A DNA stretch of 64,000 nt from Leishmania mexicana MHOM/GT/2001/U1103 (taxonomy: Eukaryota > Euglenozoa > Kinetoplastea > Trypanosomatida > Trypanosomatidae): contig NC_018331.1 of the NCBI RefSeq assembly GCF_000234665.1, positions 310,001 through 374,000 on the forward strand, read 5' to 3'. Below are positions 51,801-60,659 of this stretch, one piece after another. The translations under genes and the position numbers were made by a program. Under the pieces are notes generated by a model. The model had not been told where the DNA came from and searched no databases. It saw nothing but the letters and a program-made list of their open reading frames with translations. Each line of letters begins with the position of its first letter. Positions within the stretch are counted from its first letter, which is position 1.

Positions 51801-52171
51801 TGCGCAACGGTACCGAGAACGTCCGTCGCTTGTAGCTGAGCGGTGGCGCACATGCGTGCGTTGAACGTGTTCTGCAAACTCACCTCACCGTCAGAGGCAG
51901 TGACCACAACGTAGGTGCCCTGGGGATGCACAAAGACCTTGTGAGGGTTACGTACGAGTGTGCGGAGCAGCACGCGGTCCTCCTCAGCGTCGCGCACTTC
52001 CAGCCGCCCACTGCGGCGCAGTACCGCCAAAACACCGCCCTGGCAATCGGCATCCTCGATAGCGTCCTGGCTATCAGAGAGTGGGTATGTGACAAGCTCG
52101 AAATGCGGTGCCACGGGGTCATGCAAGGCTTCAACATTGCTCCGGCTGTCATGTGGCACCGCCTGCGCCAT
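48896..52171 (-). CDS. VPS18: VPS18, HOPS/CORVET subunit with RING finger
   Basis: The product (1091 aa) is a class C Vps protein needed for tethering and fusion of endosomes and lysosomes. The N-terminal half is the Pep3/Vps18-type propeller region; the middle is alpha-solenoid, with the family block YALRMCLEHG followed by ALYKHMHLYRDAV near residue 810, very like animal VPS18 (YALRLCLEHG). Just before the C-terminus is a coiled coil and then a RING-like finger: CPLC near 1000, CGHVVHEVC near 1018, and CVLCGE near 1073. VPS11 is the main alternative, but the LCLEHG block favours VPS18. The start is the first ATG in frame; the frame is open to 52369 only through a GTG. The last codons touch an anomalous G-rich block, so the exact C-terminus deserves checking. 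Confidence 0.9.
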   Translation of the reverse strand: MAQAVPHDSRSNVEALHDPVAPHFELVTYPLSDSQDAIEDADCQGGVLAVLRRSGRLEVRDAEEDRVLLRTLVRNPHKVFVHPQGTYVVVTASDGEVSLQNTFNARMCATAQLQATDVLGTVAQGSQGVVVGECVGWLPQDSYGVAPEDYPEASGARALSASRTQGSSTAGAAEWSCLMGVNKGSAIFALHVCVSSSNPNRLKMRAVLAWSLPSPASCAFPICSIAFAAMGGDGCVLLISTAINLHEAHSSSIAAPGPLFHALKSGTVKLRTQTVPLYAGSASAPEANGRVLLYRGSYAAAPQSYVWNSAAGVVHGLFNRDVSTDMVDENERLLFRTSSVSERSVLSVDEEGARVNEQSFSLAKVADGTDAAASGVDRAALPPSAVPIAVVPTAFHMIVLYPRRCIVLHQPPGASWRSSADSGGAADRFAPPLPAEVVQRIRFDPFRASSPPSSELCGVIHDSEARRFFLFSRTHLWEVLIEDEAHQQWRLFLERGRDTQAPLAVRKRYMDAACRLAFYSDTQRNLCLFHCGQFFLDCGATRHAIAQFAKCDWFEDIYALLTVYRNTNVRTAFVEARFRFLLSHLASLDDWAPQLTSMFVILMLAKLDQIARSVPASAAAEADFHKFLLSTVEQCGVFLKEKAVYELVLRLLEEQGRPESALTFAQAMQHTRYVVASHIVQQQFDEAVKVLGACHGSVARLQPWYEFTSVLIQHRPVALTTALLRALTKEARAGRVLPLQMERLMPSFVRYDVSMNEVADNTEHQVVVLLDQCIHRYDCSSGAVHNYYVRLLAQTHDAVRLDDFISTSLFLDTGYALRMCLEHGCTTAAVALYKHMHLYRDAVTTALYALRERRNSGSGSSDEDESMAARSEDKDVLPGLVAAEDTLRGLVGKVGKDELRQLWVLTAEQALASHNVAAALAVVQESGGVLRTEDVLRKIEDVNLIDDFRDVICEYFDTYADQKRQLSRTQDEVYQTAEDVKKDLRQAREQFGYITASQRCPLCHRKLLQSSAPYFVYPNCGHVVHEVCAVSRLESMGGLETFLADEGIAPHVLDGVRDVHQLAEQDCVLCGEAIVVEVDIPLFQKDASWDC

Positions 52172-53078
52172 TGCCGTCTTCGGCACCTCTGCCCGCGCGT
52201 GTGTTGTGGAGGATTCAATTGGCGTCGATGTGAGCGTAGTTTGAGAGTGCCACCTCAGGGTACAAGCTTTTCTATCGCATGCGCGACTGCCCGTGGGGTA
52301 TGTGCCGCCTCTTCTGACTGGAAGCGCCACCGTAGGACACCAGCGGCGACTGCACACACGGGGAGACACGGCTACGAAGGCGTTCTTGTGGACTGCCTCA
52401 AGAGCTCAGCAACAGAGCTTACACGCCAAATGGGCAGCCACAAGACCGGGAAGCGCGAACAGCGAGTGAACCCCTTGCGGCACTTACGCCACAGAGAACA
52501 GGTGCACTGCTGGCCAATATGTGCCGCTGCAACACCAGTGAGAGAGGCGAGGAAAACACCCGCACCAGCCACAAAAGAAAGGTGTTCACCGCCGCTTACC
52601 CACATAAAACGCACCCGCTTGGGCGCTCACTGCAACGATACGAGGTATGTCTGTGTGCACTCCGCAGCCTGAGGGAGCCCCATAACGCGAACGCGTCAAG
52701 CCAAACAAAAAAACAAGGAGATGAAAAAGCATACATTAGTAGAAGCACACGACGTGCGATATGGGTGCAGCCATTCATATGACCGGGTGCGCGGTAGGCT
52801 ACCCATGCACTCCTGCCCGACCACTTCCCTGGGATCGTATGGTGCCAAGAGCGAGACACCGAGAACCACATCCATATTTTGATCAACCCTGCTATCACAC
52901 ACGCGCACACCTCTTGCTGACCAGCGCCGTCACACTTGCCACAGCGACCATGGCCGATACCTTACAAACTACAACAGAATATGCTTGCGTACAACTTCTG
53001 AGACGAACAAAATTACACACCACACACACAACCTAAAACCAAAAACAACGCCAACCACGCCCACAGCAACACCCGCAC
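52172..53078 (-). other. 5' region of VPS18
   Basis: No gene is supported. On the - strand a pyrimidine-rich segment (complement of about 52535-52560) is followed by CAG (complement of CTG at about 52528-52530), a possible spliced-leader acceptor 360 bases before the ATG. The right end (53061-53078) already matches the tail of a B repeat. Confidence 0.4.
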
Positions 53079-55952
53079 CGCGTCAGTGTGAGCTGAGTTG
53101 AGAAGGGTTATGTCCTCATGCAGTGCTCGGACTGACAGGAAACTATGTGAATAGCATTCATCACGTGCATGCGCCTCGCGCAGCGGCAAAGGGGCGGGGA
53201 GTGGGGCAGCGCGCACTCTGGCACAACAGGACAAGGACTTGCGTGGGATGATGCACCCACCATTCCAAGGGAGTTGTGCGGCGGCCTAGAAAGGGGGCTG
53301 TGCGACAGAGACACCCCGCGCCGACGCACGCGCGCACATGGCGGCAGTGACAGCGCGGTACCCGCGCGGCGGAACTCGCGAAGCGCCCTCGCCCCCCGCT
53401 CTCGTTGTCTCTCTTGAACTTTCGGGCGTGTTCTGTCACTGACAGTTGTAAAGACAGGTGCCAGACAGGTCAAGATGAAGCTGCCGCCCGCGCCATCGCC
53501 ATCGCCTCTTCACCCACAAACGTGCACGCAAGCCCTCGACACGCGACAGCGCCGCGTCAGTGTGAGCTGAGTTGAGAAGGGTTATGTCCTCATGCAGTGC
53601 TCGGACTGACAGGAAACTATGTGAATAGCATTCATCACGTGCATGCGCCTCGCGGAGCGGCAAAGGGGCGGGGGGCGGGTAGCGGTGGGGATGCCAAGGG
53701 CGCGGCACCCCGTCGCGCCGCATCTAGGAGAGTTGATGCTCCCACTCGCTTACTGGTGGGGAGCGGTAGGACTCAATGCACTCCTTGCACACACGCACGC
53801 ACGCACGCGCGTGGCGGCATCTCAGACCTGTTGAGTTTTATTTTTGGCTCGAAATGTGCGCTCATAGCGTCGCTCGCGCACAGAAATGATTGCTTCTCCA
53901 TCAGGGCCACCACGCACGCGCTCCAGGCACACGCAGGCACACGCAGGCACACGCAGGCACACGCAGGCAGGACAGCGGGCAGCAGCCCGCACGCGCGCGC
54001 GCGCCACACACGTCAGCCGAAAGGTGATTTGTATGTGTATCTTCTCATGCGCCAGTCAAACTGTTTGGACCAACATAGATGAGTGCATCATTCAGCGGCA
54101 CACGCACACGCACACGCGCAAGCACACAGCAACACCCGCACCGCGTCAGTGTGAGCTGAGTTGAGAAGGGTTATGTCCTCATGCAGTGCTCGGACTGACA
54201 GGAAACTATGTGAATAGCATTCATCACGTGCATGCGCCTCGCGGAGCGGCAAAGGGGCGGGGGGGGCGGGTAGCGGTGGGGATGCCAAGGGCGCGGCACC
54301 CCGTCGCGCCGCATCTAGGAGAGTTGATGCTCCCACTCGCTTACTGGTGGGGAGCGGTAGGACTCAATGCACTCCTTGCACACACGCACGCACGCACGCG
54401 CGTGGCGGCATCTCAGACCTGTTGAGTTTTATTTTTGGCTCGAAATGTGCGCTCATAGCGTCGCTCGCGCACAGAAATGATTGCTTCTCCATCAGGGCCA
54501 CCACGCACGCGCTCCAGGCACACGCAGGCACACGCAGGCAGGACAGCGGGCAGCAGCCCGCACGCGCGCGCGCGCCACACACGTCAGCCGAAAGGTGATT
54601 TGTATGTGTATCTTCTCATGCGCCAGTCAAACTGTTTGGACCAACATAGATGAGTGCATCATTCAGCGGCACACGCACACGCACACGCGCAAGCACACAG
54701 CAACACCCGCACCGCGTCAGTGTGAGCTGAGTTGAGAAGGGTTATGTCCTCATGCAGTGCTCGGACTGACAGGAAACTATGTGAATAGCATTCATCACGT
54801 GCATGCGCCTCGCGGAGCGGCAAAGGGGCGGGGGGCGGGTAGCGGTGGGGATGCCAAGGGCGCGGCACCCCGTCGCGCCGCATCTAGGAGAGTTGATGCT
54901 CCCACTCGCTTACTGGTGGGGAGCGGTAGGACTCAATGCACTCCTTGCACACACGCACGCACGCACGCGCGTGGCGGCATCTCAGACCTGTTGAGTTTTA
55001 TTTTTGGCTCGAAATGTGCGCTCATAGCGTCGCTCGCGCACAGAAATGATTGCTTCTCCATCAGGGCCACCACGCACGCGCTCCAGGCACACGCAGGCAC
55101 ACGCAGGCACACGCAGGCAGGACAGCGGGCAGCAGCCCGCACGCGCGCGCGCGCCACACACGTCAGCCGAAAGGTGATTTGTATGTGTATCTTCTCATGC
55201 GCCAGTCAAACTGTTTGGACCAACATAGATGAGTGCATCATTCAGCGGCACACGCACACGCACACGCGCAAGCACACAGCAACACCCGCACCGCGTCAGT
55301 GTGAGCTGAGTTGAGAAGGGTTATGTCCTCATGCAGTGCTCGGACTGACAGGAAACTATGTGAATAGCATTCATCACGTGCATGCGCCTCGCGCAGCGGC
55401 AAAGGGGCGGGGAGTGGGGCAGCGCGCACTCTGGCACAACAGGACAAGGACTTGCGTGGGATGATGCACCCACCATTCCAAGGGAGTTGTGCGGCGGCCT
55501 AGAAAGGGGGCTGTGCGACAGAGACACCCCGCGCCGACGCACGCGCGCACATGGCGGCAGTGACAGCGCGGTACCCGCGCGGCGGAACTCGCGAAGCGCC
55601 CTCGCCCCCCGCTCTCGTTGTCTCTCTTGAACTTTCGGGCGTGTTCTGTCACTGACAGTTGTAAAGACAGGTGCCAGACAGGTCAAGATGAAGCTGCCGC
55701 CCGCGCCATCGCCATCGCCTCTTCACCCACAAACGTGCACGCAAGCCCTCGACACGCGACAGCGCCGCGTCAGTGTGAGCTGAGTTGAGAAGGGTTATGT
55801 CCTCATGCAGTGCTCGGACTGACAGGAAACTATGTGAATAGCATTCATCACGTGCATGCGCCTCGCGGAGCGGCAAAGGGGCGGGGAGTGGGGCAGCGCG
55901 CACTCTGGCACAACAGGACAAGGACTTGCGTGGGATGATGCACCCACCATTC
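53079..55952. repeat. Modular tandem array A-B-B-B-A-A(partial)
   Basis: Units start at CGCGTCAGTGTGAGCTGAGT: A1 53079-53552 (474 bp), B1 53553-54141 (589 bp), B2 54142-54712 (571 bp), B3 54713-55291 (579 bp), A2 55292-55765 (474 bp), A3 55766-55952 (truncated). All share a head of about 120 bp; A and B then have unrelated bodies. A1 and A2 appear identical by eye. The B units differ mainly in the number of GGCACACGCA decamers (4, 2 and 3) and in one G-run. No convincing coding frame exists; open frames are repeated because the DNA is. Confidence 0.95.
53934..53970 (+). repeat. GGCACACGCA minisatellite in unit B1
   Basis: Four direct decamer copies; corresponding sites have two copies in B2 (about 54517), three in B3 (about 55086) and one in the inverted fragment at 48.6 kb. 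The copy number explains the 10 and 20 bp length differences between units. Confidence 0.85.
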
Positions 55953-57059
55953 GAGGCACTGGCAGAATATGGATCAGGGCATCCAAGATCTTGTGAGAGA
56001 GATGATTTGTGCTCCACGCACTTGTCGCGATAAAGTTCTCCTTGTTAGGGATGCCAGAGTCATTCATGGCGTGCTGTGAATAAGCTTCGTTATCACAGAG
56101 GGACATTGTGTTTGTGAGCAGATTGCTGTGAGAGAAGGCTGACTTCATGCTATTTTACATCTCATGTCGCCTTCTCGCGCTCCAGTTCACCGACTCAGCC
56201 GGGCCTGGGGCATGCTGGTGCTGTTGTCAGGTGTCCCCTACGTTATCCTTGATTCGTGTCTGAGAGTAGCGAAAAGTACTGTACGTGGCAGCACGGGGGA
56301 AGGGCTCGGGAAAGGGAACGAACATCGAAATGGAATGGAAGCGTGGGTGGTCCATGTGTGGTGGAAGGGTCTCATGCTTGCCCTGGGAACCGGCGCGCAG
56401 ACACTCATCCGCTGTCCTCCCATTGGTTCTGTCCGCCGTTTGGGAAAGCAAGGGTGGTGCTGGGCGCCGGATGGAGCAGCGGGGAGGGGAAAGGAGGGGA
56501 GGGAAGGGGGTATTAGGCAGTGTAACATGTCGTGGGGGTGAGAAATCCAGGAGGAATTCTGCCAAAAGCCACAGAGGAAGCGCTGACCACACAAGGCCCT
56601 GGTGCAGCGAAGCACCCGCAGCAACTGTAGCTGCAAGGGGCAACCGTGATCCCCGAAAGGAATGATGGATTTCAGATCGGCGCGCGCTGACGGCGAAAAA
56701 GAAACGCACTCTTCGGTGAAGTGGTTCCGGTCCCATGGCCACGCAAACAACTCTCACAGCTCACGATGGCGGCGAAGCATGTGCGACACACCCTCTCCAC
56801 ATACCCTACAGCGGATCTGCTCTGCAGGTAAGTTCGCAGCAGTTTCTCGAGTTTCTCTAACATGTCCATCTCACTTCCACGAGCAAGTCCACACGCATAC
56901 GCGCACACAGCCACAGCTCGCCAGCGACTGTTGCACCACGGCGAACCGCCCGCCATCCGATCGGGCCGCGCGTCCAGCCGGCTCTTCCTGTCCCTCCTCG
57001 TCCCTTCCCCGGGGACGTGTTGCGCGATAGGCGCCAGGCCGACCTGGCGGGACTGCATG
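55953..57059. other. Unique intergenic DNA
   Basis: The array breaks off at 55952 into non-repetitive DNA. I find no gene, RNA or repeat in it; open frames at 56164-56541 and 56662-57030 have no recognisable features. Confidence 0.4.
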
Positions 57060-57725
57060 CCGTGACCCGCCCGGGCCGCGTCCGGGGTTCTGCTCGAGAC
57101 CAGAGGCAGTGGCGCCTGTCGTGCGGGCACTAGGCGGTGGATGTAAGTGCATGGAGGAGGAGCCCAGCGAGGAAGTGGGCCAGCCGCAGGTCAGGACCCT
57201 CTCAGACCCTCTGCCCTGCCGGTGCGCCATGTTTCGCCCTCGGCCGCTTCGTGCCGCGGCACGCCGTCATATGGCGTGGTGACACTTTACATGGGAGTCT
57301 GGCGGGCTCGGTCGTGCACACCTCGAGGGCGCTCACGTCATGCCGCCCGCATCGGCGCCGCATCGTTCCACCCCGGCCGCACGCAGGAGATGCCGCATGT
57401 TTCCCGGGCACGCACTTTCTTTGTGGGTGGGGGCTGATGGGTATGCATCTCGTCCTCCAACATGTGCCGGATTGTCGACACGATTCGTCGTGCGCTGCTG
57501 CAGAGGTGATCATCATGACGGCAAGTCTCCCCGGCACAGCGCCAGCCCATACCTGCCCGCCGATACCGAGGAGCCCGCCAGCGCTACCCGCGGGCAGGCT
57601 GCAGGGTCTCTGGCCTTTCCACCCAGTGGGTGCTGGGCCGTGTGATACCGTGGTGAGGTCCTGGGCGGCATCAGGGGCCGCGCGACCGCTGCAAGTGCAG
57701 CAGCAGAGGTCCCAGCTTCAGCGGT
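57060..57725 (+). mobile_element. Possible degenerate SIDER-like element
   Basis: Weak similarity in the same order as the four good copies: CCGCCCGGGCC near 57066, ATGGCGTGG near 57270, and GTGCTGGGCCGTGTGATACC near 57629-57648 against GTGCTGGGCCCTGCGACACC in the intact copies. The identity between these points is low, so this is a tentative call of an old copy downstream of the DUF1295 gene. Confidence 0.35.
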
Positions 57726-57778
57726 AGTAAGAGGGAAATATATATATAACCTCGAGGAAACGGCGTATGGCCTGGCTA

Positions 57779-58705
57779 CTACCTCATCTTCTTTAGCGCC
57801 AACAACACCTTCCCCGACGTCGAATAGAGGGAAGGGAAGAGCATGGGCGTGATGGACTGGTACACGGCATAGCCGGGGTATTTTTTAGCGGTCAGCTTCT
57901 CCGTGATCATGGCTGTCGAGAATAGAATGAGCAGCGCCAGCATGGTGCACCCAGACCATTGCCACCACGACATCGGCGCTGTCCCACAGCTGCGCGCGGC
58001 CACCGCCAACATCACCCAGAGCGACGCCTCACAGAAGACGTTTAGGTGCCGGCTGTAGCCGAAGACACCTGTGACACAGAACCCGTAGCAGTAAGGGGCC
58101 TGGCGCGGCGTACGCACCTTCGCGCACTGAAACCGCCACTGCTGCTCGTCGCAGATCGTCTCAAAGGTAACGAGAGCCAGCAGCATCACCCCAAATGCAG
58201 CCTCCTTCGCCGTTGCCGGCCTCGCTGGAAACTGCATGACAGGCAGCGTGATGGCCCACAGCAGCCATGTTTGAAAGAAGGAAATGATAAAGAAGTTGAA
58301 GAGCGTCCACACGACGGGCGAGCAGGCGAAGATACGCCACGTGTGTACGTAACTCCACCGGTAGTCCTCGCCACCACGGGCATACCCGCCGCGGCGGAAG
58401 AAGTTGAAGCTCAGTCGGCACCCCCACACCGTTATGACGAGGCCGAAGAGGGTTGCGGTGCTCAGCGGGAACGACTGCCCTGCGGCTCGCCTCACAGCGG
58501 CCTCGCGTGCCTGCTGGTGTGTGTAGTATACGTGGATCCACGTGTACACCACCGGTAGAATAGACCACGATCGGTCCACCCACGAGTAGTTGTCGTTGCG
58601 GTGCGCTGCAATGAACAGCACAAGCGCCGCCACAACCATCAAGGTTCCCGAAAGGGCGAGGGATGTCGCCGTAACGGCTGCAACAGCACGGGAGAGAGAT
58701 TCCAT
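57779..58705 (-). CDS. DUF1295 membrane protein, steroid-5-alpha-reductase-like, 308 aa
   Basis: A multi-pass membrane protein of the DUF1295 family, related to the C-terminal domain of steroid 5-alpha reductases and isoprenylcysteine methyltransferases. Diagnostic blocks are YSWVDRSWSILPVVY near residues 40-54, GCRLSFNFFRRGGYARGGED near 95-114, and FGYSRHLNVFCEASLW near 218-233, matching the family's GxRLS...R...GEDxR and YSRHPNYFxE patterns. About six or seven hydrophobic spans are visible. The family probably binds NADPH and acts on a lipid, but the substrate is unknown. The start is the ATG at 58703-58705; a longer frame begins only with GTG. The C-terminal KKMR could be an ER-retention-like KKxx signal. 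Confidence 0.85.
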   Translation of the reverse strand: MESLSRAVAAVTATSLALSGTLMVVAALVLFIAAHRNDNYSWVDRSWSILPVVYTWIHVYYTHQQAREAAVRRAAGQSFPLSTATLFGLVITVWGCRLSFNFFRRGGYARGGEDYRWSYVHTWRIFACSPVVWTLFNFFIISFFQTWLLWAITLPVMQFPARPATAKEAAFGVMLLALVTFETICDEQQWRFQCAKVRTPRQAPYCYGFCVTGVFGYSRHLNVFCEASLWVMLAVAARSCGTAPMSWWQWSGCTMLALLILFSTAMITEKLTAKKYPGYAVYQSITPMLFPSLYSTSGKVLLALKKMR

Positions 58706-58765
58706 GCGCTTGAGGGTATAAAAGTATTTATTCACGTTCCGGTGGCAATGGGATCGTTGCCCACT

Positions 58766-58786
58766 CTAGACGGAGAAAACGACGGG
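58766..58786 (-). promoter_or_regulatory. Spliced-leader acceptor for DUF1295 gene
   Basis: On the - strand a pyrimidine stretch (GTCGTTTTCTCCGTC) is followed by TAG, the AG being the complement of CT at 58766-58767, about 60 bases before the ATG. Confidence 0.5.
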
Positions 58787-59558
58787 GCGCACGTGTATGT
58801 GAGCTCGTGAATGGATGCACGATCGTACCGTCCGCTGTTGCGCGCAGTCGACCGAGTATAAGGGTATGCCCGTCCCTGAGCGTGGCCTTCGACCGTCCAC
58901 AGATGTTTTCCTCGTGATGCGCTGCCTCCAGATGCGATCAGGAGGAGAGAGGACAACGATGAAGGCGCGCAAGACAACCGCACTGGTGGTGAGGTAGGGG
59001 GGAAGGATGGGCGTAGAAGTGGTCAATGGATGTGCTGCAGATCAGAAGGGACAGAGGACAAGGCAGACCGGCAGACTTGAAACGTCACACCAACACGAGA
59101 TAAAAAAGAGAAAGGCCTTGATGGCTGACAGAGTTGAAAAAAATGTTTTGGGGGTTTCGTGTTTGTGTGTGTGTGTGGTCTCTTCGTGTGTGTATGAGTG
59201 CGTGCTCGCGGCGTGTCAGCATCAGTGAAACAGGGGAGGGGGCCATGGTGCGATCAGCGGGGAAGCAGGTGCGCGTGAGTGAGTAGTTGCACAGTGTGTC
59301 CGCACAACGGTGCGCGATAGCTGAGCAGGTTCAATCACATCGCTGAAAGAGGGCGTTCTCGCGACCGTAGCAAGGCACGCATACAGCGGCGCACGCCCAT
59401 GTTTGCTGCGTACCACCGACAGCCATGTTGCCAGGAAAGAAACGAGGAAGGCGTGAAAGCCAAATTGCTGCGCGAAGATGATCAAAATCCGAGTGAGTCT
59501 CATAGAAGTGCACACAGACCACTTCGCTGTCATACCCCAGCTGCTTTGCCCCTTCACA

Positions 59559-60038
59559 CTTTCTTTTGTTTTGTTTCGGCGTGTCCCCATTGCTCTGCCC
59601 TGCAACACGAGCTGCACGCCACTCCACCCCAGCCGGGCCCCGTCGCACAGGCGCACATGGCCTGGCGCGCAGCAGCCCTGGGCACACGCGGTACAGCATT
59701 GCGCTGACCCAGTCATCTCGGTGCGGCCTCCGTCCAAAGCTCGGCACAGACACACCCATTGCGCCGGTCCCCACGTGCCGCACCCTCCTCGAGAGTGGCG
59801 CAGGCCCCCTGCACCAGTGGGCAGAGTGAGGGGCCGGGGAGGGGGTGGGTGAGATGTGTTCGAGTCACGCTGGCACTCTGTCCCCATCATGTGGACGGCA
59901 CAATGGTGTCCGCCGTCGCAGGCCGCTCCGACGCCACGCCGTCCACAACCTCACCAGCGACATCAGCAGCGATACATCGCTCTGACCTCCCCTACGTCGT
60001 TGGTGCTGGGCCCTGCGACACCACGCACTGAGGGGTGC
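59559..60038 (+). mobile_element. SIDER-like retroposon, copy 4 (short form)
   Basis: Nearly identical to copy 1, including the leader CTTTCTTTTGTTTTGTTTCG and the same absence of the 116 bp internal segment. It is antisense to the flanking - strand genes and lies in the probable 3' UTR of the acyl-CoA dehydrogenase gene. Confidence 0.8.
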
Positions 60039-60659
60039 CGCCCCTACCCCCCCCACTCCCCTCCCTAGCGGAGAAGGATGGAGCGGGCAGAAGAAAAGGG
60101 GAGAGACGGTGGCGTCTGAGGAGAGACTCGCTGTTCTCATGCTAAAAACGGCCCCTCTACACATGCATGCACGTGCTCCGTTCTGGACACCGCCCCAACA
60201 CCCCTGCACCCCCTTCTTCGCCGTGGCACGGGCATAGCGTACATGAAAAAAAAAGAAAGGTGGACTGCCTAAATGGCGCACGCCCCTGTGAGATAGCGAG
60301 CGGCGTCGCCGTGTCCGTCCCTCCCATGGCCGCCCTCCCCGCCGCCTACCCAGAGCGCGCATTGGACGGAGTTGTTCGTTTTTTTTTTGCATCTGTGTGA
60401 GCGAGTATGCATCGGTCGGTGTTCGGTTGATACGTTCCTGTGATAGCCTAAAAGTAGGGTGACACGCCCCCCCCTTGCGTGTGATCAGCGAAGAGAGAGA
60501 CTCCACGGGCACAGTGAAGGCGTCGATAAGGAACGTGGCGGTGGCCACGACGGTGGGTGGCGACCCCAAGGTGCAGCAGCAGCCTCGTCCCGCGCCGCCT
60601 CCCTTCGACGCACCTCATGTACAGTGGAAAGGAGCGCCTCTCCCCCTGCATCTACGCGT

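Larger units (their letters stand above)
58706..60659 (-). other. Intergenic region with SIDER-like copy
   Basis: Contains the acceptor at 58766-58767, GT-rich DNA near 59160-59180, retroposon copy 4 (59559-60038), and the probable 3' UTR of the acyl-CoA dehydrogenase. No other gene is supported. Confidence 0.5.

Noticed and set aside
53597..55314. Repeated 160-185 codon frames in the tandem array, possible surface-protein genes
   Set aside because: Conservation follows the DNA unit, frames are interrupted or shifted between units by decamer number and G-run length, and no signal peptide or domain is visible.
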